Part shown: positions 31,694-43,599 of the stretch, one piece after another | Layout: every line of letters begins with the position of its first letter | Position numbering within the stretch: position 1 is the stretch's first letter | Assembly: GCA_958510825.1 (NCBI GenBank) | Contig: OY294048.1 | Coordinates: 19,733,589 to 19,797,588, forward strand | Direction: 5' to 3' | Length of the DNA: 64,000 bases | DNA from: Brachypterus glaber | Taxonomy: Eukaryota > Arthropoda > Insecta > Coleoptera > Kateretidae | Position numbers and translations under genes: made by a program | The notes under the pieces: model-generated | The model's input: only the letters and a program-made list of their open reading frames with translations | Told to the model about the DNA's origin: nothing | Databases searched by the model: none

Positions 31694-32081
31694 GGGGTCT
31701 TTCTACCTTCAAATTATAAAAATATTTTGTTTTTAAACATTTTTTTTATATAGAAAGAAAAAAGAAACATTGTGAAATTTTGCTGCTATATTTATTTATA
31801 TTTAATGATTACATTTTTTTTTAGATTTTTAAAATGCCATTTTTTTGCCATAATTTTTTTTTGAAAAAAATATCAAAAAACGGTGGTCGCCATGATTCCG
31901 GCCGATTGGATCGACTGGAAAAAAATGATGGCAACAAATGGCATTTTAGAAGTCTAAAAAAAATGTATTTTTAAATATAAATAAACATACCTACAAAATT
32001 TCCTTTGGACTTTTTTTTTCTATATAAAAAAAATTTTAAAAACATTTTTTTTTTTTAAATTTTTTAAGGTAGAAAGACCCC
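31694..32081. mobile_element. 388-bp TTAA-flanked MITE (piggyBac-like target)
   Basis: Ends are GGGGTCTTTCTACCTT and AAGGTAGAAAGACCCC, with TTAA on both sides (31690-31693, 32082-32085). Inverted arms run ~180 bp to a loop containing CGGTGGTCGCCATGATTCCGG. TTAA duplication is the hallmark of piggyBac elements. No transposase is present, so it is non-autonomous. Confidence 0.8.
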
Positions 32082-32570
32082 TTAAATTTATTTTATAAAA
32101 TGAATGCATCTTCTTAAGAATCATCCTGTTTGAAAAGGAACAAGAAAAAAGATGGAAAAGTATCTAAAGCAGTATAGGCGCATTTGTGAACGGTTCGTTA
32201 AATGATCCCTAAGGCCTGTGTGTCACAGAATATCTTTACAGGGTGCTGCCCTATTAATAGAGGAACAATTCACATCAAAAAAAGTTTATTGTTTTTATTA
32301 CTACAACTATAGGCACAAAAAAACACTGTGTGCTATACCTCATAAAAACGAGCTGATCGAGAAAAACGAAACAAGGTTACGAATACAGCGAATTAAACAG
32401 GTCTAGAATCAATTAAAATGGTGGAAAATTTTTGAGTGTAGAAAAGTGTTTTCAATCGAAGAGACCAGACGATATTTTCGCATGTTTTCTATTTCTAATA
32501 CTTGATTTTTTGTAGAAATCCGATACTGATTTTTACTAAATTGTTCGTCCACTTACGGGCCTTACCTATA

Positions 32571-33217
32571 CAGGGTTATTCAGAAATAAGTTCGAGAAAT
32601 TTAAGAGGTGATTCTACGTTAAATAATATGAAAAAAAGATCCTATAAAGGTTGGTCCGGAAATGAGCCTTAACAGAGCTGCGGCCCTTCGAAGATGGGCA
32701 TATTGAATGGGGAACAAAAAAAGCACCAATAAAATTTTGATGCTGCAGGGTGATTCTTCATTTAAAACTAAGCAAAAAAATATTCTTCACCAAAACACCT
32801 AAATTTAATATTAAAGGAGTTTGGACTTTTAAAAAGTAACATTTTTAGTGGCACAAAATGTTACTTCCCCTTAAGGAATCTAAATTTTTTACAAAAAATC
32901 CAAAAAAATATACATAAAAAGTTTGGGGCAAAAATATGTTAAGCCTCAAATATTTTGTCCGTCTAGGTACGCCTCTGGAAAAATTCAAAAAAATAAATTG
33001 ATATAAACTTATTGCCCTTATTAATACTAGTATACATGCAAAAGTTCGTCGCTCTAGCTTAAAGGATACAAGAGTTATTAATTAAAAACCTTATTGTTAT
33101 TACAATTTTAAAGAGCTCCCTTGGGACTCATATCGGGACCTTTATAGGAACTGTTTTCATATTTTTTAACGTAGAATCACCTCTTAAATTTCTCGAACTT
33201 ATTTCTGAATAACCATG
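32571..33217. mobile_element. 647-bp palindromic TA element, CAGGGTTATTCAG family, copy 2
   Basis: CAGGGTTATTCAGAAATAAG at the left, CTTATTTCTGAATAACCATG at the right, TA at 32569-32570 and 33218-33219. Subterminal AGGTGATTCTACGTTAAA is mirrored. The inner modules match 26763-27224. Confidence 0.8.
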
Positions 33218-33219
33218 TA

Positions 33220-33713
33220 TATTACGGGTGTCTTAAAATTGTGACGGGATAGGAGGATTTTCGCTTTGTAGCTTGCTGCATAACTTCGTTATAACTTAGA
33301 ATAAAGAAAAAGTGATGAAATACAAATTACAAAAAAAAAAACTGTAAAAATGTAATTATCTAAACTTAAAAACCGTTTATTAAAGATTTACGTCGAATTC
33401 TCGAAGTAATCACGTCGTGAAAAATGGAATAGCTACTCCATTTGTAATGGTTAGGGTTACTCTATCCGGCGGTGGTTCTAGGGAATCGCCACTTTTACCC
33501 TGACCACACCCCTACTGAATTAAACTTTAGATTAAAAAGTTTATCAAAGAAATTTGATGGTTGATCTTCTAAGCTGAAGCTGGGCGCTTTACATAAATAT
33601 AATGAGTAAAATACTAGTTGCTCAGGTTATCTAGATGATGGTAAAAGTTCTTCCGGACAGTCATCCGTCATTATAAATAATATTTTGTAGGTCAAATGAG
33701 ACATTTCTTGTAG
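33220..33713. other. Intergenic stretch
   Basis: No gene or repeat structure recognised. A short GC-richer patch lies at 33445-33520. Confidence 0.35.
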
Positions 33714-33715
33714 TA

Positions 33716-34329
33716 CAGTTGGTACCAACAAAACTGGAAAAGTGGGGTTAAGTAAAATTTCATGTTTTCCATAAAATTTAGTTGTGTGAATGTGGATTAT
33801 TTAAATGGGGTTATGCCTGTTTGAAAAATAAGGTTAGTTTAACCATGTCAAAAATCATATGTTATTCTATGCATTTGTGTTTAGTAAATACTATTTGGAT
33901 TTTGAAGCGTATCTCTATTGTTAATTACTGTATTTCTGCTCTAAAATATCCCTATTCTAAAATGTCTATTATTAAATCCCCTTATCAATATATTTTGTAT
34001 CTAATAAACTTGTTTTAAATACCTTTATTTTTAAAAAACACTACTAGTATATTGGTCTCCTACAACTAGGTATTCCTCATAGTTTCTTAATTTAAAAATT
34101 ATAATTATGGGTTTTACACCAGTATTCTTTGAGTATTTTTGTTTTTCTGCTTTATCTCTCCCAATTTTAAAAAAATACACCAACATTTTTTGACTTTGAC
34201 ATTGATGTGGCAATAACAATATTGACACTAATTTATTAACAAGTAAACAAATATTTGTCAAATAAAAGATAGTTCACAATGTACTTTTTTTTTATAACCC
34301 CACCTTTCCAGTTTTGTTGGTACCAACTG
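33716..34329. mobile_element. 614-bp TA-flanked MITE
   Basis: CAGTTGGTACCAACAAAACTGG at the left and CCAGTTTTGTTGGTACCAACTG at the right form a near-perfect TIR of ~36 bp. TA lies at 33714-33715 and 34330-34331. The interior shows no coding domain. The 78- and 76-codon frames there look random. Confidence 0.85.
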
Positions 34330-34377
34330 TACTTTTTGCATACATTCTAAATATATCAGAAAAATATCATACTTTCC

Positions 34378-34510
34378 TAGGCGTACTCCCTAGATATATT
34401 GGTTCGAAAGTCAATTAAAGCCGGTGGTTCCCTCTACTACTAGCCCACACAAGTCCTGGACTTAGGGGATGCTTAATTAAGTAGAATAGTACGAGGTTAA
34501 AAACAAACAT
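34378..34510 (+). mobile_element. 5'-truncated SINE, same family as 22215-22490
   Basis: Begins inside the body at GGCGTACTCCCTAGATATATTGG and continues through GCCGGTGGTTCCC, GTCCTGGACTTAGGGG and GTAGAATAGTACGAGG to an AAAC/AAACATAAAC tail. The tRNA head is missing. Confidence 0.85.
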
Positions 34511-34934
34511 AAACATAAACTTTTCTAAAAAAACACTAGGTCAAGATTACGCAAAAACTACAAAAGTCAACTAAATTTTAAAAGTATATATGAATTTAGC
34601 AGCTTAAAATCTATAAGGAAACCTATTTTTTTAGGTCAAGGATAATTACTGATCCTTGATTATAGTGTTAAGTTAAAAAAAAAGCCAGTCAACGATTTTT
34701 TTTTATGTTTTCATAGAATGCGTGCCGCAGCATGCCGTTTATTTTAGACTTTAAACAGTATCAACAAGCTGCCGCTGGATGGAGTGATCCTAGTAATGCA
34801 AAAAAAAATAGATAAAATCTAACGACCGCAATTGATTATCTTTTCCATTTTAAATTGTTTCCGGACTTGGTAATTGTCAATCGAGCTTCGTGACTTATTC
34901 TTAGTAGTTTATCTGGCGCCATTAACAGAACATA

Positions 34935-35636
34935 CAGGATAATCAGTAACTGGCATTCTAAAATTTAAGAGGTGATTCTACATCCAAAAATATAAAAAAG
35001 TTCCAAGGAGAGCTACGGCTCTTTAAAATTGTACTAAAATTTTTTAGTTTTTAATTAATAACTCTGGTACCCTACAGCGACGAGTTTTTGCATGTTAACT
35101 AGTGTTAATAAGGGCAATTTGTTAATGTTAATTTGTTTTTGAATTAATCCAAAGGCGTGCCTAGACGGACAAATGTGTAAGGCTTAACACATTTTTGCCC
35201 CAAACATTTTTATGTGTATTTTTTTTGATTTTTTTGTGTAAAAAATATAGATTCCTTGAGTAAAAATACATAAAAAATGTCTTATAGTGTAACGATATAT
35301 ATAGGAACAACCGTTTTTTAAAAAAATGCAATTAAGTAGAAGTAACATTTTGTGCCACCAAAAATGTTACTTTTTAAAAGGCTATTACTCCTTTGATATT
35401 AAATTTAGGTGTTTCGGTAAAGAATACTTTTTTGCTTAGTAGTAAATAAAGAATCACCCTGCAGCATTAAAATTTTATTGGTGCTTTTTTTTTGTTCCCC
35501 ATATGCCCATCTTCGAAGTGCCGTAGCTCTCTTAGGGCTCATTTTCGGATCAACCTTTATAGGAACTTTTTTTTTATATTTTCGGATGTAGAAAATCACC
35601 TCTTAAATTTTGGCTTGTCAGTTACTGATCACCCTG
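34935..35636. mobile_element. 702-bp palindromic TA element, CAGGATAATCAGTAAC family
   Basis: CAGGATAATCAGTAACTGGC at the left and TTGTCAGTTACTGATCACCCTG at the right. TA lies at 34933-34934 and 35637-35638. Subterminal AAGAGGTGATTCTACATCC, GTTCC and GAGCTACGGC modules match the other CAGGG elements. A right-half copy lies at 44870-45076. Confidence 0.8.
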
Positions 35637-35639
35637 TAT

Positions 35640-36845
35640 ACATAAAGAAAATTCAGAAATAATACTGCTCACAAAAAATACTTTTCCTTATATGTATTAT
35701 AAAGTAAAAAAAAGCAAAAAACTAAATTAAAAAAAAAAGAGTTTATTTTTTCGAAAAACGAATTAATTTTATAGTTTTTTTGTAGTTTTACTACCTTTGA
35801 CCCACTTACTACACTCTGATTTAAGCAAAAAAAAAAATGTGTATTTCAATACTTTTAATTTTAGAATTCTAAAATATAAAAGTAAACATAAAAAAGTCGA
35901 GAACAGGGATGACGCTAAGGGGGGGAGTATGGGGGGCGCCACCCCCTCCTCTGTCAAGGTATGTAAAATTGAGTGGCAGACTTTGGTAATTGGTGGTAAA
36001 GTAGGTAATATTTACTGGTAGAGTTGGAAAATTTGTAGAGAGTTGGAAAAATTGACGGAGCAGTTGGGAAAATTGAGTGGTAAAGTTGGGAAATGTATTT
36101 TTATTGTTTTTTCTTTTGTGAGGGTTTTTTTTTTAGTCATCAAAATTTTTTATTTTTCTGTGGTAAGTTTTTCCGGTTTTTCAAAATAGTTGGAAAAAAC
36201 CCTTACCATTTGGTTGGGAAATGTAATGTAAATGACTCGAAAAGTTAAAAAAATATTTTTAGTGTACCTCATTTCCATAACGTTTTGAGCTTTTAGAACA
36301 CAACACCGGATCCAGAACATAGTAAGTTGGAAATAGCTTAATTTGAATGTACTTTAAGGATAGCCGGGAATATAATGAAATGAAATTTGTCACCAGCTTC
36401 CCAACTATATTAAGAATACTCTGTATACAGTTACATAAAACTGAAAGTGTCATTAAAAGTAAGTTCGCTTACGGCACCAGTAATTACGATTATAATCGAT
36501 AATAATTAACTAAAATATTAAAATCTGGAGAACTTTTCGTAATAACATAAAAGAATACTTGGTATAGGGCCTGTTACATAAAACTAAAACTGTGCCATAA
36601 TCGATAAAAAAAAACTACAAAAACATCATATTCTGGAAAGCTTTTCGGAATAGCTTAACCCTCTCCTGCGTTCCTTCGAATCAAAAAGATTTTATAACAG
36701 AATACTCTGTATACACTGATCAAACACTAGCTTAATAACGTAATTAGATTATAGTATACAACAATAAAAAAGTGTATATGCGCCAACCACTATAAATTGA
36801 ATACAACAACAAAAACGTCTTCGGTATTTACAAACTAATGCAGTT
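35640..36845. other. AT-rich intergenic stretch
   Basis: No gene recognised. 35990-36210 contains repeated AGTTGGAAAAATTGA / AGTTGGGAAA words (four to five times), a weak degenerate tandem repeat. Confidence 0.4.
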
Positions 36846-36847
36846 GT

Positions 36848-37069
36848 TTGATTTACGACAACAAACTGTTAAGGGATCAGATTTTTGTTTGCCTCGCAAA
36901 GAGCGGGGCGTTCACTTGCAAATCTGCAGGGTCGGATTGCCGTTACTTCCTACGTCACGATCCTCGCTTCAAAACGCAGGCAATTCAGCTGACCCAAAAG
37001 TCCGGCTGGCTAGCAGAGATCCTGGCCGACTATCTACTGCATTTACAAATTTGGTTTACTGTATTTTAA
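36848..37069 (+). other. GC-richer island with overlapping open frames, origin unknown
   Basis: About 220 bp with clearly higher GC than its flanks and many CpGs. A 73-codon frame (36848-37069) and a 79-codon frame (36838-37077) overlap. The first reads DQIFVCLAKSGAFTCKSAGS and then RHDPRFKTQAIQL, which I do not recognise. No start context, splice signal or polyadenylation signal that I can defend. It could be an exon or a decayed element fragment. Confidence 0.3.
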
Positions 37070-37380
37070 ATATTTAGCACATAGAAACTACATATCACAT
37101 GTAATTACATGTACATGTACATGCTTATTGTTGGGTATACTTATGCACATAAAAATTTTAGCCCAAAATGCCTACTTTCAATATTTTGGTAAAACATTTA
37201 TTAGAATCAGCTGATTGTAGCCATCTTTATTAATCATCCTTCCTCAAAAAACTATTATTTTTACAACAACGTTGTTGTATTATTAAATAATATGAATCTA
37301 CAATTTTGATAGTGTATTTAATATTTATATATAATATTATAATGTTTTAGAATAATCGTAAAAATGGTATTATATTATAT

Positions 37381-37660
37381 CGTCGGCTTACAAGTAGAGA
37401 GCACTAAGTCCAAAAACATGGTTTTGAGATATTGACAAATTCAACTTTCATTGTTGTTTTTTAATTTTTATAATAATTGTTTTTGGAACAAAAATACCGC
37501 AAATTTCAATGACATGTTTGGACATAATGATGTCCCATTTGCAGTTAAATAAAAAAAAAATGAAGTAGTTTAATTCAACTAAATTTGAAAAAAGACATGA
37601 CTTAGTACCTTTTACTCGTAGGCCCACGACGTCGGCTTACAAGTAAAGAGCACTAAGTCA
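37381..37660. mobile_element. MITE fragment, CGTCGGCTTACAAGTA family
   Basis: CGTCGGCTTACAAGTAGAGAGC at the left and CTTTTACTCGTAGGCCCACGAC near 37630 form imperfect TIRs. A further direct end GTCGGCTTACAAGTAAAGAGC follows at once (37631), so two copies abut. The complete relative is at 60153-60539. Confidence 0.7.
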
Positions 37661-38100
37661 ATAAAATAATATAAAAAACAACTATTTAAAATTAAAACCC
37701 TTCTATTAATTAAACGTATAACTATAAAGTAGAAAACAAGATGTTTACATACCTTTTCAAAAACTAGATTTTTAAAATAAAGGTTTGGACTTGTTTATTG
37801 TTTAAAGAAAGTTTCCATTTTGGACTTTAATAAAATTAGTATTAATTATATGAAACTGCTTACTATGCCAGAATTAAGACAGTTTTCAGAGGCCATCGGA
37901 TGTGCCGGCAAAGAAGCATCTCCTAAAGTCAATAATTATAATGAATTATTAATGATAAAACACTTCACGGTGCAATTCTAAGGGCTGTTTTCCGAACTTG
38001 CCGCGAACTTTAGTTTTTTTCTTATATTCTTGTTATTTATGTAGTAACCAAGGATTTAAGAGCAAAATTAAAATAATCTATCAGTTAAAATTTATAATAT
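37661..38100. other. Intergenic stretch
   Basis: AT-rich, no gene seen. A 40-codon-scale patch at 37850-37930 (TATGCCAGAATTAAGACAG..) has coding-like composition, but I cannot assign it. Confidence 0.35.
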
Positions 38101-38109
38101 TTTTTTTCT

Positions 38110-38255
38110 AATTTCACCCGCCTGGTGGTAGTTTTCGTGAAAATTGGTATATTTTTAAAGTTGCAAAAGTAAATCTAATAATAAAAATCCATTTTACGCG
38201 CGGAGGTGTAAAATGGGAAAGCTCTTTTACTGGGCAGTGTATTTTTTATTGCTTT
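38110..38255 (+). repeat. 98-bp repeat family, copy C, with perfect terminal hairpin
   Basis: One and a half units, then a perfect 9-bp hairpin CCATTTTAC (38189-38197)/GTAAAATGG (38208-38216), then CTCTTTTACTGGGCAGTG. Same end as at 507-534 and 4134-4161. Confidence 0.75.
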
Positions 38256-38890
38256 AAGACCAGAAAAGTCCCAGAAAAAAAGTGACAAAAGTCTGCTTTT
38301 TTGCATAGGGCTCTTTTTTTTACTGCTGATTACGAAAAAAATAGTGAAAAAATTGGAAAAAATTTGATACATTAGGGTGGTTCAATTTTTTTAAATATCC
38401 GATTTAGGTGAAACTTTGCATAATAATATGGACCAATACCCAAAAACTCAATATTCAAAATGCGGAATAAACATGGCCGATTTATTTTTTTTAATTTTGC
38501 CAAAATTAAGGAAAATATGGCACAAAACAAACAAAAGTTAAGAGAAAAATCAACCATAACAGAATGGGTTGAATCTCTCAATTTTTGTTAGTTTTGTGCC
38601 ATATTTTCGTTAATTTTGGCTACATTTTAAAAATAAATCGGCCATATTCATTCCGAAATTTTGAATTTTGAGCTTTTGGGTATTGGTCCATATTAATATT
38701 ACTAAAAGAAGCCCGTGTGCCAAATTTCACCTAAATCGGACATTTTTCAAAAATTTTGAACCACCCTAATACCGCAATTTTCTTTTCAATTTTGTCACTA
38801 TTTTTTTTTCTTTGTCATCAGCGGTGCTTAAAATAGCCCTATGAAAAAAAAATGATGTGTCACTTTTTTCTGAGACGAATTTGGATTTTC
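38256..38890. mobile_element. Long inverted repeat, TTAGGGTGGTTCAA family
   Basis: ATTAGGGTGGTTCAATTTTT (38371) pairs with AAAATTTTGAACCACCCTAAT (about 38752-38770). The pairing runs inward through GGACCAATACCCAAAA/TTTTGGGTATTGGTCC and ATAAATCGGCCAT. Outside this, AAAAAAAGTGACAAAAGTC / GTGTCACTTTTTTCTGAGAC extend the hairpin. Half copies occur at 39130-39430, 47590-47760, 48130-48370 and 49720-49900. Confidence 0.75.
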
Positions 38891-39099
38891 TATAACGATT
38901 TTCCTTTCTTAAATATTCAAAATAAATTATGTATGGGACTAAATAGTTTTTCTTCCTAAATCTTTGATTATTTTAGGGTAATTTTGTTTAATATTTGGAT
39001 AGAATAGAAAAATTACTCATATTTTTTAATATGTTTTTTTTCATAATTAAATAAAAATAACGAGCCGGTAGAAAATTAGTAATTAGTATGATAGTATAT

Positions 39100-39430
39100 A
39101 TAAGGAAAATAACCCATAACAGATTGGGTTGAATCTCTCAATTTTTGTTTGTTTTGTGCTTTATTTTCGTAAATTTTGGCAAAATTCTAAAAAGAAATCG
39201 GCCATATTTATTCCGCTATTTTTATTTTTGGGTATTGGTTCGTATTAATATTACCAAAAGAAGCCTTTTTGCCAAATTTTAGCTAAAGCGGACATTTTTA
39301 AAAAAATTTGAACCACCTTAATATCACAATTTTTTTGTTCAATTTTTTCAATATTTTTTCATAATCAGCGCTGCAAAAAATAACCCTATGCAAAAAATCA
39401 GACTTTTGTCACTTTTTTTTTCTCTCCACT
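39100..39430. repeat. Half copy of the TTAGGGTGGTTCAA element
   Basis: CCCATAACAGATTGGGTTGAATCTC, ATCGGCCATATTTATTCCG and TTGAACCACCTTAAT follow the order of the right half of 38256-38890. Confidence 0.65.
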
Positions 39431-39749
39431 CTTGTTCTTAGACCAATCAAATGCTTTGATGTAGAAACTTAAAATTAGGTATAATAAACATTTTCTCCGA
39501 ACCAAGTCACGTGACCATACGTCCTTCCCACTTTGCCGTTCATAATCATAGAGTGGGAGAGAGCGCACGATATATCGATATATCGATAGTAACGTGACTT
39601 GGTTTCGAGAATATGTTCACTATATGGGTGCTTTTTGCAAGAAAACCAATCAACTTACTGTCAAAATAACAGTTCAATGTTATATTTTGTCAACTTTTAA
39701 ACATGAAATTTGGTATGGGTGATCTTTGCAACAACACTGATAAAAATAT

Positions 39750-40750
39750 TTGTAAGAATATTGACAACGTTATGTGAGTTTTCCAGAACATATTCTGTTA
39801 AATTTCATAATAAGTAATGTGAAATAAAATTTTACGGAATATATTCTGTAAAAAATTATGTGAAATAAAATTTTACAAAACATATTCTGTAAAAAATTAT
39901 GTGAAATAAAATTTTACGAAACATACAGCCTGTTCCAGAACTCGCGTACATAAGTTTGAGGGTATATTAAAAACCCTCTGGAAAATATGAAAAAAATTAA
40001 AAAAAAAAATCGTTCAATTCAAAAATAAGAACGCTTTAAGTGGACTAATTCTGTTGCTGATGTTAAATTACTTTTAAAAGTTGAATTTGTAGCTATGGAA
40101 GCAAATTTAATTATTGCAGGTACATATTCTATAGGTTGACATGGTGATTAATGTGACATAAATATTTATTAATGTCAAAAAACCACCGCCTATAATTTGA
40201 TAGCCTCTGTCGGTTTTGTTAAAATATAATAACCTAAAAAGATTCTAAAGTTGAAAGTCTCAAACAATGCACACGTCAACAATTAAAATGCAACTAAGTT
40301 ACTAATAAAAACTAATTTGTAGGTAATTTAACATCCGCAACAGGATTGATCAGATTATATAGCTTCCTTTTTAATTAGTATTAAAGAGGGATCTTTCTGA
40401 ATTTTTTTTAATATTTTCTAGAGGGTTTTTAATATACCCAATTTCTGTACGCGAGTTCTAGAACAGGCTGTATTCTGTAAAAATTTGTTTAAAATAAAAT
40501 TTTACAGAAAATGTTCTGTAAAAATCACATAACTTAACGTTGGCAATATCCTTAACAACGTTATGTTCTGTGAATAAAATGCGCCAAAAATTACATAAGA
40601 TATGTGAAAATACATAATATATTATGTGAAACCTAAAAATTACATTATGTGAAGATACATAATATATTATGTAAATTTTAAAAATATGGCAATAAGTTCT
40701 GTAAAATTTTACATAACTTATTGTGTGATTGTCTGATTTTTTTTCTGTGA
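39750..40750. mobile_element. TTCTGTAAAATTTTAC foldback, interrupted by a nested MITE
   Basis: AATATTGACAACGTTATGTGAG and ATTCTGTAAAATT words on the left return inverted at 40490-40570 and beyond. Three near-identical ~55-bp direct units TTCTGTAAAAAATTATGTGAAAT stand at 39845-39925. The MITE 39926-40470 splits it. Confidence 0.65.
39926..40470. mobile_element. 545-bp TA-flanked MITE
   Basis: CAGCCTGTTCCAGAACTCGC at the left, GCGAGTTCTAGAACAGGCTG at the right, TA at 39924-39925 and 40471-40472. TIRs of about 65 bp include AATATACCCTCAAA/TTAAAAACCCTCTGGAAAATA-type blocks. A second inner inverted pair flanks TAGTTACTAATAAAAACTAATTTG. No coding sequence. Removing it restores CGAAACATA-TTCTGTAAAA, the local repeat unit. 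Confidence 0.85.
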
Positions 40751-41498
40751 AGATCAATTAACATGTCAAAATGACATTTTAAGGACATATTTGGCCTAGT
40801 TAAAACGCCTTAACGTAGAATATAAAATTTGGAACCTATTTACCCAACTGTCAAAATGACAGTTCAAGGTCATATTTTGACAACTTTTAAATACCTTGGT
40901 CGAGACACATTGAAGAAAGAAAACGTAATATTATCGACCAAAAGGTAAACTGTCCACAGGTCGCCAATGCCACAATCTCTCATGCTGCCAGGAAAATATC
41001 CACGATTTGACATATTATTGAAATGACTTGGGGACGGGTCATTTTATCTTTTTGTCGACGATATACTATTCACAGTGAAGAGTATACTATGGAATATGAA
41101 GCATTACAAATCTTCGCGGCTTGTTTTTAAATAAAATTTAATTCTTGGCGTCTAAGCGCATTTTTCTATTAGACTGCAGTCGACATGCTGTCAGTCGAAC
41201 AGCAGTACGTGATGGAAATGGTAAACTTCGTGCATATATGTAATAGTTGACACTAAGCTACATTTTCATAAATTATAGAGTTAAAATAAATAATGTGCTA
41301 AGTACCAAAAAATTAGGAATTTGAGTAAATACCTGTTTAGTGTTCAGTAACTGTTACTGCACACTAAATAATATTTATTCAAATTTCTGATTTTTTGGCA
41401 CTTAGCACATTATTTATTTCAACTCTACAATTATCTCACTATGCAGACGTAAAAGGAAATATAATGTAATCATTTAAAATAAATATTATCGATGTCTG
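40751..41498. other. Intergenic stretch with a small hairpin
   Basis: No gene seen. 41280-41430 holds TAAATAATGTGCTAAGTACCAAAAA, mirrored as TTTTTTGGCACTTAGCACATTATTTA around ACTGTTACTG, a ~140-bp palindromic element. Confidence 0.5.
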
Positions 41499-41500
41499 TA

Positions 41501-42504
41501 CAGGGTGTATTTAAAATAGCGTAGGAAATTTTAACAGGTGATTCTACATGATAAAATATGACAAAAAGTTCCTATAAACATATGTCTAAAAATGCGTCAT
41601 AAGGGAGCTACGCCCCAAACTTTTTTCTGTGTAACTTTTTTGCAATTTTATTTTTGAAATATGATTCCTCGGGTCAAAATACATAAAAAAGGTACTCTTG
41701 TTTTAATACTGTAGGATTAACCGTTTTCGAAAAAGTTTATTTGAAGGTGAAATTTCACGGTTCGAGGACGAAAAATTAAATACTAAAATGTCGAAAACCA
41801 AAATTTTAATGATGCAATGTTATTCTACATCAAAAACTAAGAAAAGTTTCCATACACGTAGGTCGAAAAAACGCTTTTAAAGCTACCATAGCCCTTTAAA
41901 AATGGTGCATATTTAGGAAACCATAGCTCCATTAGGATTGATTTTTGGAAGTACCTGTATATGAGGTTTTTTTTCTTATTTTTTAATGTACATTCGCCCT
42001 GCATCATTAAAATTTTGGTTTTCAACATTTTAGTATTTAATTTTTCGTCCTCGAACCGTGGAATTTCACCTTCAAATGAATTTTTCTCGAAAACGGTTAA
42101 TCCTACAGTATTACAACAAGAGTACCTTTTTTATGTATTTTGACCTGAGGAATCATATTTCAAAAATAAAATTGCAAAAAAGTTACACAGAAAAAAGTTT
42201 GGGACAAAAAACTGATAAGCCCCCCCCCCGTTTCGCACACCCCTGGTTGAAATAAGTACATGAAAATAACACATAAAAACGGGCCTTGGTAGGATTAGTT
42301 GACGTGCAAAACCTCGTTGATATATTGATATATCTCAAAGGGTTCCTGAGTTATTAAATAAAAACCGATTTTTTTAGCCACTTTCAAAGGGGCGTAGCTC
42401 CCTTATGACGCATTTTTAGACATATGTTTATAGGAACTTTTTTTCATATTTTATGATGTGGAATCATCTGTTAAAATTTCCGACGCTATTTCAAATACAC
42501 CGTG
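41501..42504. mobile_element. 1004-bp palindromic TA element, CAGGGTGTATTTAAAATAGC family, copy 1
   Basis: CAGGGTGTATTTAAAATAGCG at the left, CGCTATTTCAAATACACCGTG at the right, TA at 41499-41500 and 42505-42506. Nearly the whole element is self-complementary, including CACGGTTCGAGGACGAAAAAT and its inverse around 42045. Inner modules TTCCTATAAACATATG and GGGAGCTACGCC are mirrored. Open frames inside are repeat sequence. Confidence 0.85.
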
Positions 42505-42891
42505 TATAGGGTTGTGGCGGAATGCTCAGCGGGGAGATGTGGGTTTTCCGAAGAATTAGAACCTTGGTTTGGTGTTAAAATTGTATTTTCCAATCCGAAA
42601 TTTATAATAAAGACCTACAAGAGATTCATTTTATTTAGATACTTATAGTAAACACACTAAGAGTTAAAATTACTAAAAAGTTACGAGCAGTTAAAAGTTA
42701 AAAGTTAAAAGTTGAAAAGTTAACTTTTTAAATAAAATATAATAATAAAAATTATGCTATTATTTGAACTGTATAAAAAAATATATTGAACATTAAAAAA
42801 CTAAATTAAGTAAATTTAAAAAAGGATGAACATCGTCCGATTTTGATCAAATTTGTCATGCAAGTTTTTTTTGGGGACATACCGGGTGTCC

Positions 42892-43597
42892 CAACTCTAT
42901 TTACCCAGCGATTTCCTCAAAAACTAAAAGAGATAATCAAGTTCTGCGAAAACCATTTTAAATTAGACAGCTTAAACTATCTTTTAGCATATGTTTGATA
43001 CTTTCAGCTCTCAAAATGTGGTTACGGGAGGGAGTTTTTTTAAATGGAAAGGGGGTTGTGTGATACATAATTTTAAAGCAAATAAAATTCTCTATTCGAC
43101 TGTATATTTTTTAATTTTTTAAACAATTTTTTTATGGTTTTGATTCTTTAATTTTTGTGCTAAAAAATGCGATTTTTTAAGTGTTTTTTGCAAATTTTTA
43201 ATAATGTCAATTAAAATTAGTTTAAAAGTATAATTTACGTTTTTTCATCATAAAATTAGTTACTTTTAAAAAATTGTTTGATTTTTTTAGAGTAATTTTG
43301 ACAAAAACACCCATTTTCAACCCTATTTTAAAGCCAAAAAAAAATGTTTAAAAAAAATTAAAAATATATAGTTAAATGAAGAATTAAATAAGCTTTAAAA
43401 TTATGTATCACACGACCCCCCTTCCATTTAAAAAAATGTCCCCATATGCCCACCTGCCCATATTTTAAAAGCTGAAAGTATCAAATATACGCTAAAAGAT
43501 AGTTTAAGTTGTCTTATTTAAGATGTTTTTCGCAAAATTTGATTAACTTTTTAAGTTTTCGAGAAAATCGTTGGGTAAATAGAGTTGGGTCACCCGG
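42892..43597. mobile_element. 706-bp TA element, CCGGGTGTCCCAACTC family
   Basis: CCGGGTGTCCCAACTCTATTT at the left, AAATAGAGTTGGGTCACCCGG at the right, TA at 42890-42891 and 43598-43599. The interior arms share the CTTAAACTATCTTTTAGCATA and TGATACTTTCAGCTC modules with 29420-30146, although the ends are unrelated. Confidence 0.8.
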
Positions 43598-43599
43598 TA

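Noticed and set aside
41961..42255. Overlapping open frames repeated at 48996-49311
   Set aside because: They recur because they lie in two copies of a palindromic MITE. No protein family is recognised.
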